Source: Halorubrum lipolyticum DSM 21995 (lineage in GTDB: Archaea > Halobacteriota > Halobacteria > Halobacteriales > Haloferacaceae). From it: a DNA stretch of 32,072 nucleotides. The notes below the pieces were generated by a model. That model did not search any database, was not told the DNA's origin, and worked only from the letters and a program-made list of their open reading frames with translations. The position numbers and the translations under genes were made by a program. The DNA lies in NCBI RefSeq assembly GCF_000337375.1, contig NZ_AOJG01000012.1, positions 1-32,072 of the forward strand. Reading direction: 5' to 3'. Below are positions 24,365 through 32,072 of this stretch, piece by piece. The first letter of the stretch is position 1; every line of letters starts with the position of its first letter.

Positions 24365-24376
24365 GGTGGAACCGGG

Positions 24377-24940
24377 ATGGAACGCACGCCCGACGGAACC
24401 CCGGTGGGCGTCGACGACCCGTACGCGGTCGCCGGCGTCTGCGACCACCTCACCGACGACGGTCGCTGTCGGTTCGCGCTGACGCGGGCGAGCGACGACG
24501 CGGATTTCAGCGCCGAGCGACGCCGAGACGACTACACTTGCCACGTCGGGGCGGACGGCGCGTGGAGCGCGTGCCCGCACTACCGGTCGACGACCGACGG
24601 CCGCGAGTGCCGCCGATGCGGGCTGACGGAGGTCCGACTGGCCCACGAGGACGCCCGTCCGCTGGTGGAGGAGCACCACGTGTCGTACGGGGACGCCGCC
24701 TCTTTTGACGCCGCGTCTTCACGCGATACGGCCTCTGGTCCCGACGACGCCGGCCCCCACGAGATCACCGTCTCGCTGTGTCGCTGGTGTCACACGAAGG
24801 TCCACAAGTCGTTCGCTCGGATCGACGACGACGCCAGCCCCGATCCCGAGGCGATCGCGGCGCGTGAGAGCCGACGGAGCAAGGAAGCGTCTGAGTCCGC
24901 GTTCGAGACCGCGAGCGAGCGGTTCGACCGGGAGGGGTAG
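24377..24940 (+). CDS. Zinc-binding protein with HNH-like domain
   Basis: This 187-residue protein has two cysteine clusters. The first (C22, H24, C31, C55, C66, H68) may bind zinc. The second resembles an HNH endonuclease: C78-x2-C81, H100-H101 after LVEE, and C135-x2-C138-H139 with H143 (LCRWCHTKVH). A Ser/Asp-rich insert (about residues 104-128) separates the parts. HNH proteins cut DNA or RNA, but the pattern also occurs in non-enzymatic zinc proteins. It lies 12 bases after the phosphatase-like gene, so both are probably co-transcribed. The family name is not known to me. Confidence 0.75.
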   Translation: MERTPDGTPVGVDDPYAVAGVCDHLTDDGRCRFALTRASDDADFSAERRRDDYTCHVGADGAWSACPHYRSTTDGRECRRCGLTEVRLAHEDARPLVEEHHVSYGDAASFDAASSRDTASGPDDAGPHEITVSLCRWCHTKVHKSFARIDDDASPDPEAIAARESRRSKEASESAFETASERFDREG

Positions 24941-24981
24941 CGGACCGACGCGCGGAGGCGGCTGTCTGTCGGCGCGTCGAC

Positions 24982-25749
24982 TCAGCCGTCCGACTTCGGC
25001 CGGATCAGGTTCGCCAGCGCGACGAGCACTCCGAGGAACCAGCCGAGCGGGACGGAGATGCCGATCCACATCAACACGTACCCGAGGCCGGTGACGCCCC
25101 ACTGCTGGCCGAACGTCTCCAGGTCGAAGGCGTCGCGGAGCATTTCGTTGATCCCGCCGACGGCGAGGAACGTGTCGAGGATCCACCGCGCGAGCTCGTA
25201 GCTCGGGTCGAGGACCACGTTCGAGATGGACGGGGTGAGCAGCGCGGCGACGACCGGCGGCAGGAAGATCGCCGTCATCGCGAACGGGTAGGCGAGGAGG
25301 ACGCTGACGAAGCGGCCGCCGACCTTCGAGAACCCGGCCGCGAGCCCGGCGGAGACGACGGCGACGACGCTGGCGCCGCCGATTCCGAGCATCACATCGG
25401 TCGGCAGTTGGAAGTGCGCGAGGAGGGTGAGAGATCCCCACACGGTCGTCGCGACGATCACCGCGCCGAGCACACCGAACCGCGTGACTGCGGAGTCGAG
25501 CTTCGCCGCGTAGAACCGGGTGGCGAACCCGACCAGCAGGAGGGGGTACGCCACCGCCACGAGCGGTGCCCCGAGGACCGCCCAGAGGTAGTACCCGACC
25601 GTCTGGACGCTGGTCTCCGGTTTCCACTTCCCCAACACCGCGCTCGGGTCGAGCTGCCTGGGGAAGACGACCTCCATCCACGTCTCGTGGAGACGGACGA
25701 CGTCAAGGAGGAGCGCTTCCACCAGTCCGGTTTGTCCTCGGCGTTCCAT
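24982..25749 (-). CDS. Polytopic membrane protein, unknown function
   Basis: This 255-residue protein starts MERRGQTGLVEALLLDVVRL and has about six hydrophobic segments from residue 45 to the C-terminus, with a short polar end RPKSDG. The start is ATG at 25749; a longer frame beginning with GTG at 25803 adds a basic, Cys-containing stretch unlike the rest. I recognise no transporter signature. Such YIP1-like or permease-like proteins occur widely, and I make no assignment. It converges with the HNH-like gene and diverges from the lipoprotein gene. Confidence 0.75.
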   Translation of the reverse strand: MERRGQTGLVEALLLDVVRLHETWMEVVFPRQLDPSAVLGKWKPETSVQTVGYYLWAVLGAPLVAVAYPLLLVGFATRFYAAKLDSAVTRFGVLGAVIVATTVWGSLTLLAHFQLPTDVMLGIGGASVVAVVSAGLAAGFSKVGGRFVSVLLAYPFAMTAIFLPPVVAALLTPSISNVVLDPSYELARWILDTFLAVGGINEMLRDAFDLETFGQQWGVTGLGYVLMWIGISVPLGWFLGVLVALANLIRPKSDG

Positions 25750-25942
25750 TTGGCTCACCTCGCGCGCGACACACCGTGAACTTTGTGCCTTCGATCGCAC
25801 CACGAGAAATCCCCGGAGTCGACGCGGGCACTCCGTCAGCCGAGCGGCCGTATTCCGGCAGCTCGCTCCCGAACAACCCGATTATCAGATCCATATATCC
25901 GCGTCGATACGCTTAACCGCCCCAGAAGGCGTATCTATCGGT

Positions 25943-26611
25943 ATGCACAGACGCGGACTCCTCGCGGCGATCGCCGCATCGACATCCGTCGCGGTCGCCG
26001 GGTGCGCCGGGGGCGAAAACGGCAGCTACGAGTTCGACGCGGAACCGGCCAGCATCCCGGCTTCAGCCGTCTCGGAAGCGGGGTACGAGGGAGAGGAACC
26101 GGAGTCGTTCCCCATCGAGGAGGAGTTCGAGATAGCCGGCGTGAACGCGCAGGTGTCCGTGACGACGTGGGCCGCCGGGTACGAGAACTCGGAGAACGGG
26201 TCGGCGCTGTTCGTGGCGAGCACGCCCAACCCGTCGATCGGCGGGCAATCGGTCAACCCGCTCGTTCGCGCCGACGACACGGACCTGATCCGGCGGTTGT
26301 TAGATCAGGTCGACCAGCGCGGTCTCGGCGGCGAGGACACCGAGATCGAGACGAGCGACATCGAGGAGCGAGGCTCGGAGACCCGCACGATCCTCGGCGA
26401 GGAGGTGGAGATATCGATCCTCGAAACGACTATCGACGCAGAGGTCGACGCCGGCGACGGACAGAGCGGCTCCGTCGAAGACGTTCCGGTGTTCCTGTAC
26501 ATCGGGACGGTCCAGCACCGGGACGACGTGATCGTGCTCATCGGCGTCCATCCCACCGCCGTCGAAGCCCGGGAATCGCTGCTGTCCCTGATGGAACAGG
26601 TCGAACACTAG
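25943..26611 (+). CDS. Haloarchaeal lipoprotein of DUF6517 type
   Basis: This 222-residue secreted protein starts MHRRGLLAAIAASTSVAVAGC. The RR pair suggests Tat export, and the lipobox VAGC places lipidation at C21. The mature part is acidic. Its layout of FEVAG-type segment (FEIAGVNAQVSVTTWAA), STPNPSIGGQSVNP, and C-terminal VFLYIGTVQHRDDVIVLIGVHP to a final EHstop matches my memory of DUF6517. The function is unknown; it should sit on the outer face of the membrane. It is directly before the surface glycoprotein, separated by about 260 bases containing a palindrome and promoter. Confidence 0.75.
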   Translation: MHRRGLLAAIAASTSVAVAGCAGGENGSYEFDAEPASIPASAVSEAGYEGEEPESFPIEEEFEIAGVNAQVSVTTWAAGYENSENGSALFVASTPNPSIGGQSVNPLVRADDTDLIRRLLDQVDQRGLGGEDTEIETSDIEERGSETRTILGEEVEISILETTIDAEVDAGDGQSGSVEDVPVFLYIGTVQHRDDVIVLIGVHPTAVEARESLLSLMEQVEH

Positions 26612-26710
26612 CCGCTCGTCCGCGTTCCGTTTTAAACCGTTTTCCGTCCCGTAGAAGTCGTTTTGTCCTCGAGAACAGCGACGACAATCGCATGACTGCG
26701 TCGCCTTTGA

Positions 26711-26760
26711 CGGAAACGTTTCCGCGGACGGAAGCTTCGCGGTCCGCAACCCATTTATAA
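26711..26760 (+). promoter_or_regulatory. Promoter and palindromes before the surface glycoprotein
   Basis: A 14-base perfect palindrome (CGGAAACGTTTCCG, 26711-26724) is followed by a 6-bp inverted repeat (GCGGAC at 26724-26729 and GTCCGC at 26742-26747), with GAAGCTTC between. Then comes an ATTTATAAC box A (26753-26761). A transcription start near 26785 leaves a leader of about 90 bases before the ATG at 26875. The palindromes resemble operator sites. Confidence 0.5.
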
Positions 26761-26874
26761 CTAATCGACCCGAAATGCGATCATCTCGCGTTGTGAGACT
26801 CCGGTGCGGGCTCGTGCCGTCGCGATCCGCGGTCTGAGAGTCCGATAGCCGGTGCTCTCGCGACCGTAGACACG

Positions 26875-29800
26875 ATGATGGTCCGGAGAACAACGATCCG
26901 GTGCGCGGTGGTCTGCGTCCTCGTTCTCTCAATCAGCGTTTTGTCCGTTATCGGGGTGGGAGTAATTTCCGTGAATGGAGCAGTCTGGAGTGTGGGAGGA
27001 GCTGATAACATCGGAATCGGACCTGATGAAAATCAAACAATTAGTGAAATTAAAACGCGTTATGGAGATGAGGATGTCAAGATACGGGTTGGTGATTTGA
27101 TTAATAAGGGGGCTGAGCTTGATGGAGCAAATTCATCATATACAGTAACTGACCGGGAAAATATAGCTGAGTCAGATGTGTATATAAAAAATCAAAATGA
27201 AGAGAATGCAACAATTGTTATTGACAAGTCAGTCCCTGACGGATCTGGATTTGATATAGAAATATCAAATATTGACACAAGTAACGTGAGTGTATATAAT
27301 AATGATCTTTCAGAGCCCGAAATGGGGATTGAATATAACATAGAACAAGGAAGCTCTGATAAGCTCGTTCAATCTAGTATTGATTCATCTGCAGAGGTTA
27401 ATTTTCAAAATAACACATACAATAACAGAACAACAACAATATCTCTTGAAGATCTCGAATTGATTAATGAAACAGATCACGTGGTGATCTGGGAGAAATC
27501 TAAGAACGGAAAATTAATTCAACAACTTGGAAAGTCACAGGGATATAAAAAAGAGATCAATATCTCTAGTCAGAATATAAGTGGTGAGATCGAACTCGCA
27601 GCTACAATTCATCCAGGAAAAACAGAACCAGATACAGATATTATATATGCAGCAGCCAATCGATCCGTTCGATTTCCAGTCTCAATCGAAGCAACACAAC
27701 AGCCGAGATATTATTTTGACAACTCTTCAGGGCAAGACAACACCGATATGGTTCTATCAATGTCATTTAATACAGAGATAGATCCAAACAAAGGAAATAT
27801 ATCTATATCGTATTTTAACCAGTCTAGGTCGACGTTTGATCTAAATATAGACGAAGACAAATATGAGATAGAAGGGAATCAGATTAGAATATTATTAAAT
27901 AGCACTTATAAGAACTCAGATAAAAAGCTTCCGTATATCAAACAGATATCTGTGAATGATCTTGAATCGAGACAATATATGAGTACATTTTCTAAAAGAA
28001 AATATTCTCCTCGACGAGTTACTCACATTATTCAGACTAAAACAAATATTACTGCAGCTCAAGGTACGTATATTGGATTGAATTCAAGTGGATCTACTAC
28101 AATATCTCGGAGTTCAAAAGAACAAAACGCACAAGACGCTCTAATCAATAGTAGTGGAGAGATCAGTACGCTCAACACATCAAAACTTCCAGAAGGAGAG
28201 TATGTGATTCAATCAGAGACAAAAGTTAATCAGACCCAGATTCAGGTCGTCAATACATCCTTATCACCAAATATCCAAACAACATCAATAGATAAAGGAA
28301 TAGTCACAGATTTCAGATCCACACAGTCGAATCGGGTTGTGGCCACAAATATATACAACAATTCAAAAATAAAAAAGAGATTGTATGTTACAACGGGCTC
28401 GGACAATACTAGTGAAATAATAAATGTTTCAGAGAGTGGAGAATATACGATACAATTTAGAGATCTTGACTCTAACGAGATCAGTAACGAAACTGTAAAT
28501 GTTTTAAAAGGAAGAGAGATCGTATCGGATTTGCCAGAATCTGTTAACTCAATATATTCAGGACAAACACTCCCCATCGAGATCTCATCGACATACAATT
28601 CCACCGAGATTCACCTCAATAAGTCAAAGACCAACACCACAGCCGCCACGATCGAACTCGAAACACCTGGTGAAGGCGAAACGACGTTCGGACTCAACAC
28701 GTACGCGGCGGCGAACGGCTCTCTCAACGAGAGCGTTAGCGTGACAGGGTCGGGGGCGTCGATCGAGTCGGTCACCGCGCCGGGAGCGAACGAGACGCTC
28801 TCGCCGGGGACCTACGAGATCGCGGTCCGCTCGGAGCAGGGGATCGCGACGACGAGCGACAACGCGACCGTGACGGTCGCCCGACGCTCGACCAACGGGC
28901 TCACCACCTATACCGGGGCGGACGCGGATCGGACCGATCTCGGAAGCGCGGCGGCGGTGAGGGACGCCATCGAGAGCGACGCGCTGTCGGAATCGGAGCG
29001 CGTCGGCGTGAACGACACCGTGGTCTACGCGGTGAACGCGACCGGGCTGACCGGACTGCCCGCAGCGCGGAACGCGACGCCCGAGACGGGCGTCGACCTC
29101 GACCGCCTCGACGGGATCGGGTTCGGCGTCCGGTCGACGGGAGGCGACGACGCACTGACCGCGAGCGACGCGCTCGGCGAGACGCCGCGAAACTCGACGG
29201 TCCACGTCGACGAGACCGGGCTCTACGTGGTCGCCGACGGCGACGACGCGCTCACGACCGACGGAGAGCCGGAGCCCGGCGAGGAGTTCACCGCCGAGTT
29301 CCGCGTCACCGACGACCGCCTCCGAGAGGCCGCGTCGGACCCGCCGGACGGCCACCGCGTGACCTCGACGGTGGCGTTCGCCGCCGCCGACCGGGACGAT
29401 CCGACGGGCGACGACCGCGAACGGATCGCGTCGGGCGGTCCCGCGGGAGGGGGAGGCGGAAGCGGAACCGGCGGAAGCGGCGGAAGCGGAACCGACGGCG
29501 GAGGCGCCGGGACGGGCGGCGGTACAGGGGACACGACGGGAGGGATCCCTTCGTCCGACTCCGCCGAGGGCGACCGTCCGGGCGGACCGAACGCCGGCAG
29601 CGCGGCGGGCACAGACGAGAACGGCGACCGGATCGACCCTGCGCGCGGAGTCGGGTTCGGGTCCCGGCCGAGTGCCGAGCGTCGGACGCCGCTTTTGAAC
29701 GGACCGATCGTCGTGTCGACGCCGACGGCGGACGGCAAAGCCGGGGCGTCCAGCGGGATCGATTCGACCGACGCGACCGACGCGACCAAAGTGACCGAGG

Positions 29801-30042
29801 GCGGGGCTCCGTCGGTCGACGCCGAAGCCTCCGCCGCGCGCGACGACGGTTCGAGGACCGCAGGCGACGGGCCCGACGGCTCGGGGGACGACACCGTCGG
29901 TGCCGATCGAGCGACGCCGACCTACGAGAACGCGCCGATTCGAGCGACCGCCGAAGACGTTCCCGGATTCGGTCCGCTGCAGTCGCTCGCGGCTCTCACG
30001 CTGGCGCTTCTGGCCGCGACTCGGGGACGGCGGGGTCGCTGA
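26875..30042 (+). CDS. PGF-CTERM surface glycoprotein of mosaic composition
   Basis: This 1055-residue secreted protein has an N-terminal hydrophobic signal segment (about residues 10-36) and a C-terminal PGF-CTERM signal: PGF at 1030-1032, then a hydrophobic helix and RGRRGR. That marks it for archaeosortase A. More than twenty N-x-S/T glycosylation sites lie in the middle. Residues about 42-582 are coded by AT-rich DNA (sampled lines near 37% GC), while the first part and residues 583-1055 are GC-rich and acidic. A Gly/Ser linker (about 858-890) precedes a Thr/Asp-rich stalk. Ig-like or surface-domain folds are likely, but none was identified. The ORF is uninterrupted, so it is not an obvious pseudogene. 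Confidence 0.88.
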   Translation: MMVRRTTIRCAVVCVLVLSISVLSVIGVGVISVNGAVWSVGGADNIGIGPDENQTISEIKTRYGDEDVKIRVGDLINKGAELDGANSSYTVTDRENIAESDVYIKNQNEENATIVIDKSVPDGSGFDIEISNIDTSNVSVYNNDLSEPEMGIEYNIEQGSSDKLVQSSIDSSAEVNFQNNTYNNRTTTISLEDLELINETDHVVIWEKSKNGKLIQQLGKSQGYKKEINISSQNISGEIELAATIHPGKTEPDTDIIYAAANRSVRFPVSIEATQQPRYYFDNSSGQDNTDMVLSMSFNTEIDPNKGNISISYFNQSRSTFDLNIDEDKYEIEGNQIRILLNSTYKNSDKKLPYIKQISVNDLESRQYMSTFSKRKYSPRRVTHIIQTKTNITAAQGTYIGLNSSGSTTISRSSKEQNAQDALINSSGEISTLNTSKLPEGEYVIQSETKVNQTQIQVVNTSLSPNIQTTSIDKGIVTDFRSTQSNRVVATNIYNNSKIKKRLYVTTGSDNTSEIINVSESGEYTIQFRDLDSNEISNETVNVLKGREIVSDLPESVNSIYSGQTLPIEISSTYNSTEIHLNKSKTNTTAATIELETPGEGETTFGLNTYAAANGSLNESVSVTGSGASIESVTAPGANETLSPGTYEIAVRSEQGIATTSDNATVTVARRSTNGLTTYTGADADRTDLGSAAAVRDAIESDALSESERVGVNDTVVYAVNATGLTGLPAARNATPETGVDLDRLDGIGFGVRSTGGDDALTASDALGETPRNSTVHVDETGLYVVADGDDALTTDGEPEPGEEFTAEFRVTDDRLREAASDPPDGHRVTSTVAFAAADRDDPTGDDRERIASGGPAGGGGGSGTGGSGGSGTDGGGAGTGGGTGDTTGGIPSSDSAEGDRPGGPNAGSAAGTDENGDRIDPARGVGFGSRPSAERRTPLLNGPIVVSTPTADGKAGASSGIDSTDATDATKVTEGGAPSVDAEASAARDDGSRTAGDGPDGSGDDTVGADRATPTYENAPIRATAEDVPGFGPLQSLAALTLALLAATRGRRGR

Positions 30043-30113
30043 CTCGCGATCGACCGCGGGTTCGGCACCGGGCCGGCGGTATCCTTTTGCTGGACCGCGC
30101 CCTCCGTGAGCGT

Positions 30114-30281
30114 ATGAGCGTCACCATCACCCCGCCACGGGAGCGCGAATGCGAGCTGTGCGGCCGCGAGGAGCGGTGGGACGACGACGCCGACGGCTGG
30201 CGGATCGACGGCGAGTCCGGCGACGTCTACTGCATCCACGAGTGGGACATCAACGGGACCTTCACCCCGCTGAGTGAATGA
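30114..30281 (+). CDS. HEWD-type small protein
   Basis: This 55-residue acidic protein has a CELCG pair followed by a segment GDVYCIHEWDINGTF near the C-terminus. The HEWD tetrapeptide is the hallmark of a small conserved haloarchaeal family that I recall under that name, function unknown. The C-x-x-C plus later C and H could bind a metal. The ATG at 30114 is preferred over one 27 bases earlier because the residues before it are basic. It lies downstream of the glycoprotein on the same strand, with a 71-base gap. Confidence 0.7.
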   Translation: MSVTITPPRERECELCGREERWDDDADGWRIDGESGDVYCIHEWDINGTFTPLSE

Positions 30282-30540
30282 AGACGGCTCGAGAACGGGG
30301 ACCACCGATCCGCGAGTTCGACCTCTCGCTCGCACCTTGGCCCCTCGCGCGCACCACCGTCCATCTCGATCGGCCGTCGGCCCCGTTCGACGGCGCCTCG
30401 CGATCGGTGCGACGGCCCGAGTTGACGATCGCTAACCCACGTTCCGAATTCGACCGGTAACGTCCCGAAGGAGTCCGCTGACGCCCCGGTTATTTACTCG
30501 AAAACGGGTATCACCTGATCGAACAGCGATTGTATCATTG

Positions 30541-30646
30541 GTACACACCCCTGATGAATAATTACCTTATATTCCCTAATGTGTGTACGATGGATCCTAC
30601 CCCTATCAGGGTCATACCTTTAAGTAATGGATCCGGAGTGTGTTGC
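30541..30646 (+). promoter_or_regulatory. Regulatory region of gltB
   Basis: The 365 bases before gltB hold no clear gene; the last 186 are AT-rich. An 8-bp inverted repeat (GTACACAC at 30541-30548, GTGTGTAC at 30581-30588) sits beside a second one (CCCTGAT at 30549-30555, ATCAGGG at 30605-30611). Direct repeats of ATGGATCC lie at 30590 and 30627. A CTTTAAGTAA box A at 30618-30627 lies about 26 bases before the ATG, implying a leaderless mRNA. The clustered repeats suggest control by nitrogen-responsive regulators, which is an inference. Confidence 0.5.
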
Positions 30647-32072
30647 ATGACCGAGCCACGTAGTAACACCCGGGAGGTATCGAAGCGAGATCTCTCGGGC
30701 CACGGTGGGGGGCTTGCGACGGTAACGGACGAGCGTTCGAACTGCGGGATCGGCGGTATCGTCGACCTCGACAACGATCCGAGCCACGGAACGGTTACGG
30801 ACGCCGTCGAACTGCTCGAGAACCTCGAACACCGCGGGACGACGGGCGCCGAGGAGGACACCGGCGACGGCGCCGGTATCATGGTCGCGCGCCCGGACGG
30901 CTTCTTCCGCGAGGTCGTCGACGCCGACCTGCCCGAGGAGTACGCGGTCGGCTCTGTGTTCATGCCGACCGAGCCGAGCGTACAGGCCGAGATCCACGAC
31001 GTCATCGCGGAGGTGTTCTCCGTGTACGGCCTGGAAGTCCTGGAGTGGCGGTCCGTCCCGACGGAGAACGGCGATCTGGGCGCGACCGCACTCGACTCCG
31101 AGCCGGAAGTCGCGCAGCTGTTCGCCGCGCCGGTCGAGGGCGCCGGCCTCGCCGAGCGGTTCACCAGCGAGGAGAGCCGTCCCGAGGACGCCGACCCGGA
31201 GATCCTCGGCTTCGACCGCGCGCTGTACGCCGCGCGCCGCGAGATCGAGAACGCGGTGTCGGATGTCGACGGAGCCGGCCGGTTTTACGTCTGCTCGCTC
31301 GACCGCCAGCGCGTCGTGTACAAGGGGCTCCTCAAGGGCTCGCAGCTCGCGGGCTACTACCCCGACCTGACCGACGAGCGCTTCGCGAGCCACGTCGCGC
31401 TGGTTCACGCCCGCTTCTCGACGAACACGCTGGGCGCGTGGCACCTCGCGCACCCGTACCGCAACATCGTCCACAACGGCGAGTTCAACACGATCCGCGG
31501 GAACGTCAACTGGATGCGCGCCCGCGAGAACGACCTCGACCACCCGGCGTTCGGCGCGGAGCTCGACACGATCAAGCCGGTGATCGACGACCCGAACCAG
31601 TCGGACACTGCGAGCGTCGACAACGCGGTCGAACTACTCCTGCAGGCGGGCCGCGACCTCCCGCACACCCTCCGGATGCTGATCCCGGAGGCGTTCCGCG
31701 ACGACGACCTGATGGAGGCGGCGCGCGCCGACTTCTACGACTACCACGCCTCCCTCGTCGAGCCGTGGGACGGCCCCGCCCTCGTCATCGGCTTCGACGG
31801 CGACCGCGTCGCCGGCGTCCTCGACCGCAACGGGCTCCGTCCCTGCCGGTACGAGGTGACCGAGGACAACCGGCTGATCGTCGGCAGCGAGGTCGGCGCG
31901 CTCCCGACCGAGCCGGCGGACGTGACGCGCCGGGGCCGGCTCCAGCCCGGCGAGATCTTCGTCGCCGACCTCGAGCAGGGGCGGATCGTCCCCGACGACG
32001 AGGTGTTCGACGACCTCACCGACGAGAAGTACGGCGAGTGGGTCGACCAACAGCAGCGCCATCTCGACGACA
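30647..32072 (+). CDS. gltB: Glutamate synthase large subunit, 5' part
   Basis: This gene runs off the right edge of the window with 475 codons seen. Glutamate synthase makes glutamate from glutamine and 2-oxoglutarate. The visible part is the class II glutamine amidotransferase domain: the nucleophile is C33 (in ERSNCGIGGIVDL), exposed by removal of a 32-residue propeptide. Typical segments are LENLEHRGTTGAEEDTGDGAG, ALVHARFSTNTLGAWHLAHP, HNGEFNTIRGNVNWM and GVLDRNGLRPCRY. The full protein should be about 1500 residues with FMN and iron-sulfur parts beyond the window. The start ATG is set by a box A about 26 bases upstream and by the fit of the propeptide. Confidence 0.93.
   Translation, partial: MTEPRSNTREVSKRDLSGHGGGLATVTDERSNCGIGGIVDLDNDPSHGTVTDAVELLENLEHRGTTGAEEDTGDGAGIMVARPDGFFREVVDADLPEEYAVGSVFMPTEPSVQAEIHDVIAEVFSVYGLEVLEWRSVPTENGDLGATALDSEPEVAQLFAAPVEGAGLAERFTSEESRPEDADPEILGFDRALYAARREIENAVSDVDGAGRFYVCSLDRQRVVYKGLLKGSQLAGYYPDLTDERFASHVALVHARFSTNTLGAWHLAHPYRNIVHNGEFNTIRGNVNWMRARENDLDHPAFGAELDTIKPVIDDPNQSDTASVDNAVELLLQAGRDLPHTLRMLIPEAFRDDDLMEAARADFYDYHASLVEPWDGPALVIGFDGDRVAGVLDRNGLRPCRYEVTEDNRLIVGSEVGALPTEPADVTRRGRLQPGEIFVADLEQGRIVPDDEVFDDLTDEKYGEWVDQQQRHLDD

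Noticed and set aside
22802..24679. A 625-codon open frame on the minus strand across the phosphatase-like gene
   Set aside because: It overlaps recognised genes on the other strand and shows no coherent family or acidic composition.
30278..30460. A 60-codon frame overlapping the HEWD gene stop (ATGA)
   Set aside because: Its product is basic and proline-rich with no recognisable motif. The overlap alone is not enough, though a small gene cannot be fully excluded.

Overview
The window looks like chromosomal DNA of a halophilic archaeon (class Halobacteria). GC is high, the proteins are rich in Asp and Glu, and many genes have an archaeal TATA-type box A about 25-30 bases before the start codon, implying leaderless mRNAs. 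The gene set is archaeal: SRP RNA with a GGAA tetraloop, Spt5 with SecE next to an FtsZ1-type gene, diphthine synthase, GEK1-type D-aminoacyl-tRNA deacylase, archaeosortase A, and a two-subunit 2-oxoacid:ferredoxin oxidoreductase. The gene style suggests a Halorubrum-like genus, but this is an inference and was not tested against any database.

Layout. 1-650: small hairpins, one copy of a dispersed tandem repeat, then the SRP RNA gene on the minus strand. 734-7946: small unknown proteins, an aldo/keto reductase, a flavin split-barrel protein, isoleucyl-tRNA synthetase, a GNAT acetyltransferase and a membrane protein. 7985-11358: an Lrp/AsnC regulator and the porB-porA operon. 11577-15181: diphthine synthase, two CBS-domain proteins, an overlapping pair of tiny membrane proteins and an MgtC/DUF4010 membrane protein. 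15406-20058: archaeosortase A, spt5, secE, ftsZ1 and dtdA, all on the minus strand. 20147-20520: a second copy of the dispersed repeat, followed by large hairpins. 20562-25749: a Ca2+/Na+ antiporter, a small membrane protein, a PhzF-like protein, an alkaline-phosphatase-superfamily protein, an HNH-like zinc protein and a polytopic membrane protein. 25943-32072: a lipoprotein, a large PGF-CTERM surface glycoprotein of mosaic composition, a HEWD-type small protein and the 5' part of gltB.

Connections. Archaeosortase A (15406-16368) is the enzyme family that processes PGF-CTERM proteins, and the protein at 26875-30042 ends in such a signal. SRP RNA and SecE belong to the export pathway that would deliver it. 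porAB and gltB are central carbon and nitrogen genes, each preceded by a leader or upstream region rich in inverted repeats.

The least explained elements are three. The first is the dispersed 57/60-base tandem repeat, present in opposite orientations at both loci; each unit can be read as a conserved micro-ORF that runs straight into the next unit. The second is the surface glycoprotein gene, in which about 1.6 kb of AT-rich DNA sits in frame between GC-rich ends. The third is an acidic heptad-coding repeat lying out of frame just after dtdA.
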